Positions 49,901 to 60,800 of a DNA stretch of 64,000 bases are shown piece after piece. The notes under the pieces were generated by a model that was not told where the DNA came from, did not search any database, and saw nothing but the letters and a program-made list of their open reading frames with translations. The first letter of the stretch is position 1. Each line of letters opens with the position of its first letter. The DNA is from Dendrobium chrysotoxum. Taxonomy: Eukaryota; Streptophyta; Magnoliopsida; Asparagales; Orchidaceae. The stretch is taken from the NCBI GenBank assembly GCA_019925795.1, contig CM034300.1, positions 51,876,873-51,940,872 on the forward strand. The letters are read 5' to 3'. Made by a program: the position numbers and the translations under genes.

Positions 49901-51552
49901 TAAATTCTAACTCTTCTCTGTCCACTGAAGATGGTTGGGATATAGCACTATCCCGGGCATTTAAAAAGTCGATTAATAAATCTTTTCATCTTTCTCAATA
50001 GTTACCGATGAGAGCCCAGGACCCGATCTGGGAGGTTGACCTCGAGGCTTCGCAGGAGGATGTTGGGACAGTTTCCTCTCCAGTAGTCTTAAAAACTACT
50101 ATATTAAATAAAAATGAAAAGAGTGAACCTTCTGTAGAGAGGAAATTTATTGATGAGAGATCTGTACAAGTGGTTGATGGTGGCTCAAAACCTCTATCAC
50201 CACTGAAATTATTTGACTTTTACTTTGCCCCATCAAAGGCAAAGGGTCAAAAATTGAATAAAAAGTCTGATCCTTCTGCTCAAATTTTGATGATTAATAT
50301 TGAGAATGAAAATGTGAATGACTCTTCTGTTGAAAATAATCAAGAACAAGCTAAGATCAATCAAGAAATTCAAACACTCAGCTCTCCAGATTTGACTCTT
50401 CAAGAGAGAAACAAATATGATGTCTTATCAGATAGTGAAACTCCTGAAATTAACTTTCAAGGGAGTCCTGTCGTGATAGACTTTTCAGATTTGGACTCTC
50501 GCTCAGATAACGATAATCAATCACCTAAGGAGAGCGTAGACTCCCATGTAGTTTGTTCTTCCGATGAAGTCATGCAAGTACAAATACGTGGTGGGAAGGT
50601 CTTACCCCCTAGGCTACCTCCTCAGGATAAAGGAAAACAAGTTGTTTTCGATGATCCAATTCAAATCCCTGCTCAACAATCAACTTCAATTCTTTCAAAT
50701 CCACCGGGTCCCAATGTTAATATTTCAAGCATTGATTATAATGTCTTAGCACACCTTAGGAAGTTGCCTGCCAAATTGAGCATTTATGATGCCCTTGTCC
50801 TTTCAAAAGAGATGAGGGAGACTCTAATTAAAGCACTTCTCGACCTAGAGATTTGCTTAGCTCAATTAGCCTCAACTTCTGAGGAAGAAGCTTTGTACTT
50901 TAAGGAAATCCCTGGGGTTACCTTCTCTGATGAAGATTTACTCCTCGGAACTGCCGACCACAATCGTCCACTTTACATCACAGTAAATGTGGGCAAGTTT
51001 AAGTTATCAAGAGTTCTAGTTGACCCGGGTGCATCGGTCAACGTGATGAACATAAAGACTCTCACATACCTTAGAATTGATACTAGCAAGCTCTCAACTG
51101 ACAAGTTAGTGCTTTGTGGGTTTAATGAAAAGGGCGAGAAGGCCTTAGGTTCAGTTACCCTTCTTCTAGAGATAGGAGAATTAAAACCTGAAGCAAAATT
51201 TTATATAATTGATTCGGCAACGTCCTTTAACGCTCTCTTAGGAAGGCCCTGGATCCATGAGTATAGGATGGTTCCTTCTACCCTACATCAATGCATTAAG
51301 TACCAACGAGATGGCATTGAGTTTGAAATTAAGGGTGATCTGCAACCATTCTCTATTCACGAGGTCGGGATCTACGAGGATGCGGCGTACTACGTACCTA
51401 AATGGTCCAGTATCTGTTCTAAGGTAGAGATCAATGTCAAGGAGGAAAAAGTAGAAAGTCAAAGTTCAAAAGCAATCCAGAGATTGAGAAAAGAAAAAGT
51501 CAAAATCAAAAGAAATAAAATTCAAGTAGTGAAGACGACGTCGAGCGTGTAA
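46906..51552 (+). pseudogene. gag-protease of Tat element G, interrupted by five stops
   Basis: One frame throughout. The ATG at 46906 (tacaATGG) is preferred over 46834 because the first 24 residues look like translated leader. Stops: 47968, 48694, 49183, 49693, 49999; the frame ends at 51552. Regions: an N-terminal part I do not recognise, with a basic stretch RRIRKKITKSRK; a 15-bp repeat (cagttcagtcac, 47985-48020); a coiled coil (SLENKIEQMMLRMEQMQNQM, 48607-48690); the retroelement gag domain (48919-49330, HFQASCCNAGGSDALLFRQF); a zinc knuckle CPYHRMLGHTIEDC (49750-49791) of C-x2-H form; and an aspartic protease with LVDPGASVNVM (catalytic D at 51022). Protease uses DPGA where DTGA or DSGA is usual; this may weaken it. 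Confidence 0.85.
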
Positions 51553-54500
51553 TCTTCAGGCCTCCAAAGATTATACCTCAAAGAGGTGGGAGGATGGACC
51601 AAAGAGCACGTGGTCGAGGTCGCCATTCAATTGAAAAAAGAAATTCCCCGATCTACGTCGAACTTGAAACAAGTTCTGATGAAGACTCAAGAAAAAGGGG
51701 TGCCAGATTTGCTTTTGACTATATAAAAATTAATCCTCCTCCGAAGTTTGATCTCACTTTAGAATCAGATAGCGACCAGGAGGGTATAAAATTAAAAGTT
51801 CAAAGTGACGAGCCTGAATTGAGTTTGTATGAAAAGCTTAATAGAACGGTTGAATCCTTAACCTTAACCCCACTGTCCGCTGACAGGGTCTCAGGGTTAG
51901 TAGTTAAGGATGCTCCTAACTTAGATGGAGAAGTAAGGAAAGTCAAGAAGTTCTTCCCTGGCTCTTCCTCCTCAAGGAATGAAGATGATGTAATCCTTAA
52001 GGAGGCAAATTTCAATGAATTAATAGAATTACCTTTTGGCTACTTTCCTGCTGGTGTTAAATCTCTTATCTCTAAAGGTTTTGCTCCGAGTCAATGGACT
52101 AAGGGTCAGGCTAGATACCATGAAAGTCAGTGGAATTCAAGATTTAATAAACATTGGACCAGTGGTATCGGCTTTAGTACCGTTAGATCATTTGACGATG
52201 ACGAATTTTGTCTAATGATAACTAGTCATCCTGAATTTAAAAATGTCCCTACTGAAGTCATTGATTCATTCAATGGACTTTGTTTGGAGACTTTTAATGA
52301 TTCTGACGAACTTCAGGTTCGGGATGCACCCCCTGAATTCGAAGAAGAAATTAAATCAGCAGTCGATGAACTTAAAGAAATCAATCTTGGAACAGAGGAT
52401 GACCCTCGCCCCACATTCATAAGTTCTTTGTTGAGTGAGGATGAGTCTAAGGATATAATTCAACTTCTATTCGAGTTTAAGGATTGCCTCGCTTGGATAT
52501 ACGATGAAATGCTGGGATTGTCCGCTGACGTAGCAGTCCATAAACTTGGAATCCAGCATGATGCCATTCCTGTCAAACAAGCTCCACGACGCATGCGTCT
52601 GGAGATCGAACAACAAGTCATTTCTGAAGTCAAGAAGTTGGCAGAGGCTGGATTTATTCGAGAAGAACAATATCCTTCTTGGGTAGCCAGCGTCGTGCCA
52701 GTTCGAAAGAAAAATGGTCAAATCCGAGTCTGTGTTGTCTATAGAGACCTGAACAAGGCATGTCCTAAGGATGAATTTCCTTTGCCAATCCCAGAACTAA
52801 TGGTGGATATTGCCTCCTCGCACGTTGTATTCTCCTTTATGGATGGCTCATCTGGTTATAATCAAATCAAGATGGCCCCAGAAGATGAGAGAAACACTGC
52901 ATTCAGAAGTCCTATAGGGATCTTTTGTTATAAAGTGGTGCCCTTTGGCCTCAAAAATGCTGGTGCAACCTACCAGTGGGCCATGACTCATATCTTTGAT
53001 GACTTAATACACAATCAAGTAGAATGTTATATCGACGATTTAGTTGTCAAGAGCGGAGTGAAAGAGGCTCATCTTTATGATTTAAGAACTATCTTCGAGC
53101 GGTTGCACCGCTACGACCTTAAAATGAACCCCTTGAAGTGTGCTTTCGGCGTCACGTCAGGGAAATTCTTAGGTTTCGTAGTTAGGCACCGTGAAATCGA
53201 AATTGATCCTGCTAAAATTGAAGCTATCTTAAATATGTCGCCTCCTAAGAGTCTCACTCAACTGAGATCTCTCCAGGGCAGGCTGGCGTATATAAGAAGA
53301 TTCATTTCTAATCTTTCTGGAAGATGTCAACCATTCTCTGTCCTAGCTAAAAAGGACACCAAGTTCATTTGTGACGAGAAATGTTAAAATACATTCGAAA
53401 ATATCAAACAATACATGACAAATCCGCCAGTTCTGGCAGCCCCCATTATGGGTAGACCTTTAATCCTTTATACTGTAGCCCTTGACGAATCTCTCGGGGC
53501 TCTTCTAGCTCAAATCAATGATGATGGGAAAGAGAATGCCCTCTATTACCTGAGTCGGAGATTACTTCCAATGGAAATTTGTTATCCTGCAATTGAGAAA
53601 CATTGCCTTGACTTAGTCTTTGCAGCATAAAAATTAAGGCATTACATGCTTTCTCATCAGGTCAGTCTGATTTCTAGTGTCAACCCCCTACAATATCTTA
53701 TGACCCAGCCCACATTGTTAGGACGTCTGGCTCGTTGGTCTATGATAATGCTACAATTTGAAATCACTTTCATTCCCCTGCGTGCTGTGAAAGGGCAGGC
53801 CGTCGCCAACTTCCTTGCGGCACACCCGCTACCGGTGGAATCTCCTCTAAATGATGATTTACCTGACGAGCAAATCATGAGTTTTGAGGAATACAATACT
53901 CAAACATGGGAAATGTATTTTGATGGTGTAGCGTCCTCTCAACGGGGCAAAACACCGCAATCTAATATTCCTGGAAAAGCCGGAGTCAGTCTGGTTTTCA
54001 TAACACCAGATAAGGGAATGATGCACTTTTCCTACCATTTATTAGAACCTTGTACGAACAACGAAGCTGAGTACGAAGCTTTGATAATTGGTCTAGAACT
54101 TGCAATCCTAATGGAGATTAAAGAGATTAAGATCTATGGTGACTCTCAACTAGTGATCAACCAAGTTGTAGGGACCTATAAGGTTTTGAATCCTAAACTC
54201 CTGAAATATCACCAATACACAATGCACCTACTCAAGAAAATTCCCATTGTATCTATGTATAGGGTTCCTCGTGGAAGCAATTCCTCGGTGGATGCCCTAG
54301 CAAAGCTTGCAAAGGAATTTGCTTGCCCAGAAGAAGACTTCATCCCTATAGAAGTTCAGGGTCGTCAAGTCCTATCCCCTGTAAACATGGAGTACCTCAA
54401 CAATCAATCTTCCCAGGTCCTTTCTACATTTTCAGCAGTCGATGAAGAAGAAGATTGGAGACAACCAATAATCAAGTATCTACAAGAAGGCAAGCTTCCC

Positions 54501-55706
54501 CATGACAGGTCTCTTGCCAATCAAATTAAGAAACGTGCCCTATCATATGCACTAGTCAACGATACGTTGTACCGACGATCGTTCGATCAGATGTGGCTCC
54601 ATTGTTTAGACAAATGAGAGGCCCTGAAGATCGTTAATGAAGTCCATGCTGGACTGTGTGGTGCTCATCAATCGGGTCCTAAGATGAAAATGAAAATCAA
54701 AAGACTTGGTTACTACTAGCCTATGATGATTGACGATTGCATGAAAATTGCAAAATGTTGTCATCAATGCCAGGTTCATGGTGTGGTTTTACATCAGCCG
54801 CCTAATGTGTTACATCCTACGATAGCCTCGTGGCCCTCCGAAAGTTCGGGCACGGATATCGTCGGGCCAATTAACCCTCCTTTTTCAAGGGGTCATAGCT
54901 TCATCTTAGCAGCGACTGATTATTTTTCAAAGTGGGCAGAAGCAGTTCCACTAAGAAATGTAACATCACACCATGTAATGAAATTCTTTCGTGACCATAT
55001 CATATATCGATTCAGCGTGCCTCGCAGAATCATATTCGATAATGGGTCCGCTTTCAAGTCTACAAAAATCAATAACTTTACATGTCGCCACGGTATTGAT
55101 TGGAGATACTCAATGATCTATTACCCACTGGCCAATGGATTGGCTGAGGCCTTCAATAAAACCCTGGTACAAATCATCAAAAAGACCCTTGATGACAATA
55201 AATATAAGTGGGATGAGAGGTTGGTGGAAGCTTTGTGGGCCTACAGGACCACATATCGAACCCCAACCCAATCCACACCGTTTGCACTAGTGTATGGGTC
55301 CGAGGCCGTACTCCCTCTGGAAATTTAAATCCCTTAGCTCAGAACTGCAGTCCAGAATCAGATCACAACAGAACAGAATGCACAACTCCAACTTGAAGAA
55401 CTTGAGGGTCTTGAAGAACTTCATCTCCAAGCCCAGCAAAATCTAGAACTCTATAAAGCCAGAATGGTTCAAGCTCATGATAAGTTAGTGCGACCTAGAA
55501 CCTTCCGAGTAGGTGACTTGGTCTTGGTTCTTCAGAGGCCTATCTTAGCCCACCGAAAGCTTGGTGGAAAGTTTGAACCAACCTGGGAAGGACCCTTCGT
55601 AGTGGAAACAGTCTACGAAGGAGGCTCATATCAGCTAGTGGATTGTAAATGAGTTCACCCAATGCTTCCTATAAACGGGCGATTCCTGAAAAAATACTAT
55701 GCTTGA
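51519..55706 (+). pseudogene. pol of Tat element G: RT, RNase H, archaeal RNase H, integrase; six stops
   Basis: Frame is minus one relative to gag-protease and open from 51519, overlapping it by 33 bases. RT: FMDGSSGYNQI with catalytic D near 52841 and YIDD at 53028-53039; the usual VDYRDLN reads VVYRDLN. Gypsy RNase H about 53415-53830 (TVALDESLGALLAQ). Archaeal-type RNase H 53900-54240 (MYFDGVAS, NNEAEYEALIIG, YGDSQLVINQ). Integrase: zinc finger H-x7-H and C-x2-C at 54643-54770, core D (TDIVGP, near 54856), D (FDNGS, near 55038) and E (GLAEAFNKTL, near 55148), then a GPFVVETVYEGGSYQL tail. No chromodomain. Stops at 53385, 53628, 54615, 54717, 55326 and 55650; the natural end is probably TGA at 55704. 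The protein would copy and insert the element if intact. Confidence 0.9.
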
Positions 55707-56000
55707 TGTAGCTCGAATTTCGAATCAATAAAATTTTCAAATTTTTAATCTATTCAGCTCAATTTTGTCGAAGTTTTTCAAAATCTAAAATCAAATTCAA
55801 GATGAATCAAAATCAAATCAACATTCAAATTCAAATTCCTCAAATTCAAAAATAATTCAAATCAAATTCAAAACACATCCCATATTCAAAACTCTTCAAA
55901 TTCAAATTTGTCCAATCAAATTTCAAATTCAAACACTTTCAAATTTAAAACAAAATCAATTCAAAAATCATTCAAATCTCAAATTCCAGAATTTAAATCC
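55707..56000 (+). other. low-complexity 3' sequence of G
   Basis: Repeats of aaattcaaa-type words with no reading frame. It separates pol from the hairpin array. Confidence 0.6.
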
Positions 56001-56380
56001 GATCCTCTGTGTGAAGCAAGTTTCCTTCACATATGATCAATCCAGACTCGATCCTCTGTATAGAACAAGTTTCCTCTATACACGATCATCCAGATTCGAT
56101 CCTATATGTGAAGCAAGTTTCCTTCACATATGATCATTCCTGACCTGATCCTCTATATAGAGCAAGTTTCCTCTATATACGATCACCCTGACTCGATCCT
56201 CTGTGTGAAGCAAGTTTCCTTCACATACGATCATTCCAGATCCGATCTTTTGTACAGAGCAAGTTTCCTCTACACATGATCATCCAGACCTGATCCTCTA
56301 TGTAAAGCAAGTTTCCTTTACATACGATCACTCAAGACCTGATTCTGTGCGAAGCAATGCTTCCTTCTCACAGGATCATC
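56001..56380 (+). repeat. 48-bp tandem hairpin array in the 3' region of G
   Basis: Seven clear units and one degraded one, start to start 47-50 bp. Each has gatcctct, a 7- to 10-base arm, the loop gcaagtttc, the matching arm, and a gatca-ccaga linker. Hairpins at 56010-56031, 56058-56081, 56104-56131, 56154-56179, 56204-56226, 56251-56276 (imperfect) and 56299-56324. Arm sequences alternate between TGTGAAG/CTTCACA and TATAGAG/CTCTATA types. Confidence 0.85.
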
Positions 56381-57795
56381 CAGTTTTCTTTTCCTTGAGG
56401 TTAGATGTGAATCACTTTTCCTTAAGGTTAGATGTGAGTCATCGCGCTTTCTTTCCTCAGGATTAGATCTTCTAGTGGTGGAGCACGCCCTCTGTGGCAC
56501 CATCCTAGGTTCAAAATCCAGATCCGACCTTCTGTGGGAAGCAATGCTTCCTTCCCTCAGGGTTCTCCAGTCTTCTCTTCCTTAAGGACAGATGTGAGTC
56601 ATCGTGCTTTCTTTCCTTGGGATTAGATCTACTAGTGATGGATAATGCCCTCTGTGGCACCATTCTAGTTTCAAAATTTAAATCTTTAAGTTGGACCTCT
56701 TATAGGAAGCAATACTATCTTCCTATGAGATCATCCAGATCTCTTTTCTTTAAGAGTAAGTATTCTCCTTCTCTTAAGATTAGATTCCCCAGTGATAGAA
56801 TAAGTCCCCTGTGGCACCGTCCTGGAATCAATTTCAAATTTCAAAATCAAACCTTCTTCTCCTCAAGGTTAGGTTTTTCCTCCTTCCCTTAGGATTAGAT
56901 TCCCTAGTGATGGAATAAGTTCCATGTGGCACCGTCCTGGGTTCAATTTTAAAATTTCAAATCAAGCACTTCTCTTCCTTAGGGTACGTTCTTCTCCTTC
57001 TCTTAGGATTAAACTCCCCAGTGATGGAGTAAGTCCTTTGTGGCACCGTCCTGGGTTTAATTCTAAAATCTAGTTCTCTCTTCCTTAGGGTAGGCATTTC
57101 TTCCTTCCCTTAGGATTAGATCTACTAGTGGCAGAGTACGCCCTTCGTGGCACTGTCCTAGTATCAAAATTCAAACCTGATCCTCTATTGCTAGGAATTC
57201 TTCCTTCCTATATGATTATCTAGACCCTCTTTTCCTTTAGGGTTAGGACTTTCCTCCCTTTAGGATTATATGTACTAGTGGTAGAGTACGCTGCCTCAGC
57301 ACTACCCTAGCATCATTTTAAACTCAATTTTCTAAGGTTAGGATTTCCCCTTCCCTTAGAATCAAATTTAGACTCGATCCTCTGTAGTTAGGAGTTCTTC
57401 CTTTCTATACGATCATCCAGACCTTCTTTTCTTTTAGGGATAGATTCTCCTCCCTTTAGGATTAGATCTACTAGTGGTAGAGTACGCCCTATGTGGCACT
57501 ACCCTAGTATTTACTCATTTAAATTCAATCTTCTTAGGGTAGGGTTTTCCTTTCCCTTAGAATAAATTTAATTTCGATCCTTTCTAGTTAGAAGTTTCTT
57601 CTTCCTATAGGATCACCCAGGTTCCTCTTCCTTTAAGGCTAGGATTCTCTTACCCTTAGGATTAGACCCACTAGTGGTAAAATACGCTTTTCCTAGTACT
57701 ACCCTAGTATCAACTCAAGCTTAATTCCCTAGGGATAGAATTTATCTTTCCCTTAGGATCAAAACTTCAGACTTGACCATTCTATTCGGTCAACA
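56381..57795 (+). repeat. longer degenerate repeats in the 3' region of G
   Basis: About nine units of 110-200 bp, each with ttcctt-agg-ttag, taggattaga, and a block ctagtggtagagtacgcc - tgtggcac - accctag. The ends of that block read CTAG...CTAG in most units (for example 56472, 56632, 57124, 57471) and CCAG...CTGG in others (56789, 57018). No protein is encoded; the 91-residue frame at 56617-56892 is accidental. Confidence 0.7.
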
Positions 57796-57836
57796 CCAAT
57801 ATGTGCAATAGAACTACATTCTATTACACATATTGG
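57796..57836. other. terminal hairpin next to the 3' LTR of G
   Basis: An 18-base arm (57796-57813, ccaatatgtgcaatagaa) pairs with 57819-57836, one mismatch, five-base loop ctaca. It ends inside the purine stretch before the LTR. Confidence 0.85.
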
Positions 57837-57845
57837 GGGTCCATT
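57831..57845 (+). other. candidate polypurine tract of G
   Basis: tattgggggtccatt stands directly before the 3' LTR. The purine run is short and interrupted, so the assignment rests on position. Confidence 0.5.
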
Positions 57846-60800
57846 TGTTGACCTCATTTTTGTATGAGATCAGTAAGACCAATCCAGACCCCTGATCAAA
57901 TTAAGACCCCTGATCAAATCCAGACCCCTGATCAAATCTTGACCCCAGATTAACACAACTTAAGACCAATCTAGACTCTAGGATATTCCCTAGATTCCAG
58001 ATCCCAATATCTATTCCAGATCCTGGGATTCTTCTAGACTCTAAATTCTTAGATCTACCCAGACTCTAGATGAGTCAAGGTCTTCGATTTCTCCTAGACC
58101 TTAGATATATCTAGACCCTAGGATCTTCCTAGAATCCAGACTTTAGGTTCTATTCTAGATCCTAAGAACCTACTAGATCCCAGACCTTAAGATTTCCTAG
58201 ACTCTAGGATCTTCCTACATTTCAGTCCCTAGGATCTACTCTGGACCCTAGGATTTCCCTAGATCAATTTAGATCTTAGGATTCTCCAAGATCTTAGATC
58301 TATCCAGATCTCAAATACATTCAAACTCTAGACCAGTCCAAGCTTTAAATCAATCTATCCAAGACTCAAATCAATCCAGAGTTCAAGTCAATTCAAATCC
58401 CTGACCAATCCTGACCTTCAAACAACCCAGATTTAGTTGCTCCAGCCTCTGACCCGACTTTAATCCTATCTAATCATCTATGATCACACAAATGATTATA
58501 AATGATTTAGATAGTTCAAACCCTATCATTCAAGCTCAAAATCCAGTTCAAAACTAGAAATCCAGATTAAATTCCAAGGCCAAAGGTCTATGTCATGAAA
58601 GCCTTTTCCAGTGAAACTTTGAACATTTCAAAACCCTATCAAATGACCTCTGATTTAGGATCTGTCAGTTCCATACTGATGTGACATGTCTCTAGAGGCA
58701 ACCTTCCAAATTTGAGCTCATTCTGAGGTCTCTAACCCCAGAAACTGAATTGAAATCCAAAGGCTGTAAAACCTTCAAATATTTACAGTCTATGCCACTG
58801 GACCTGCCACCCAGTGGATTTTGATCTTGGAGCTTTCTCCAAAGCTCCAAATCACTTCCAGACCCTTAATTATGACTCATTGAGTAATAAACTGCATTTT
58901 TTTGGACTCAATTTGACCCATAGTTGACTAGGGGTCAAAATGACCAAAATACCCCTATGGGGTGTAAGTGGTCATTTGAACCAAATGAGCTCCAAATCAA
59001 ATGCAACCACCTCCAGCAAGTTTCAAATATCAAACCCAATCTATTGAACCCAGAACCAACCCCTGGGTCAACCTGGTTGACCAAGTCAACCTAGTTGACC
59101 TAGAAGGCCCATTAAGGGCCCAAACAGGTCATTTTGACCAAATGACCTCCCCAGACCTTGGGACCACCTCCATTGGTCTCCAAATGTCAAACCAAATCTG
59201 TTGAACCCATTTCCAGGCCCTGAACCCACCTGGTTGACCAAGTCAACCAGGGTTGACCTAAAAGGCAGATTAAGGGCCCAAATAGGTCATTGTGACCAAA
59301 TGACCTCCCTAGACTTTGAGACCACCAACAGCAGGCTCAGAATATCATTATGAACTGACTGGACCCATCCCCTGACCCTGGGTCAACTTGGTTGACCAAG
59401 TCAACCTAGTTGACCCATTAGGCCCATTAAGGGCCTAAACATGTCATTTGATCTAGATGACCCATTTAAGCCTTGATACCACTTCTACCAAACTCCATTC
59501 ATCATTTCAGGCTTGTTGAGCTCAACCCATGACCCTGGGTCAACCTGGTTGACCAACTCAACCTAGGTTGGCCAAATCAACCTTTAATCTTTTATACTTT
59601 GAATCAAGTTTTAATTAAAATCAAAACTTTCTCAAACCCTTATGATCACTTCTTCTAATGATTGAAATTTGACTGGACCCATTGACCCAGTCAACAGTTG
59701 ACTTAGTCAACTGAGTCCAACTCTAGTCAAAATTGACCTATTTGAATCAAATAAGTGACTCTTAGTCAATCAACTCAGTCAAAACCCATCAAGTCTTTGA
59801 TTCCATTGTATTTTAGAATTTGATCACATTCAAATAGAATATAAGTCAAGTCCTAAGATTTTTGACCAAAGTCAACTATATGTTTGGTCAAATGTCTTTT
59901 AGTTTGTCTATTTACTTATTTAATCCCTTCTAACTCCTTTCAAGTCATTTAATCTAGCCCTTAAAATCATCTTACTGCCACCTAAGCAGTCAAATTGAAT
60001 GTTGACTAGTCAAACTAGTCAACAAGCCTTTCTAATTATCTTAAGTGGTCAAAAAATCTCTCTAAGGCCACCTTACTAGCCCATATGGCAAGTGGACTAA
60101 TAAATTTGTCAAATCAAGCTTAGGGAGTGGTCAAAGAGGGTCAAAACCCTTCTTAAGATTAATCTCTTCCTTCCTAAACCTCTCCAGCAGTTTTAGGATA
60201 TTCTAGAACCTCTCTAGAATTCATCTCAACCCTTCAATTCAAATCCAATGACTCTCATCATTCACACATGGCTACTAAATGACAAAATACACTTTCCACA
60301 TGGATTGTACCACATTGTCCTTGATTCCTTCGTCCCTAACAACTCCCAGCCACGTGTCAACCATCAAGGAATAGGACAAATAAATCTCGCCACTCAAATG
60401 AGCTCAGGATAATTCAATAGGGCAAAAACACTTGAGAGAGCATTCATTCAATCCCTAGCACTATCTCTCTTCCCAAGCCATCCTAAACAAAAAACCCCAG
60501 CATCCCTGAGCTCCAATCTTCCTTCACACCCATTCCAACTTAAATCCCACCGGTCAAACCTTGCCGGTGAGCTAACTCCGGCGAGCTCAAGTCAAGGCTC
60601 GTCTAGTTTGGATAGTAGTCGATCTAGTCATTTTCAGCTTGACAAGTCTTCTAGTGGACTACACTTGGACAAACTACAAATTCAGAGAGCTCGAGTTCAT
60701 TCAAATCCATCGATTGTACAAGGTATAATCCTAAACCCTAGATTAAAACACTCTAGTTTAATTAGCTTTCCATTAAGTTTGTTTTAATCCAAACCAGACG

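Noticed and set aside
51519..51552. Programmed frameshift site between protease and RT of G
   Set aside because: No slippery heptamer was seen in the overlap; an indel is simpler.
56001..56380. Regular 48-bp repeats as a possible CRISPR array
   Set aside because: The units have no unique spacers; the variable part is a self-complementary arm and the whole lies in the 3' region of a plant retroelement.
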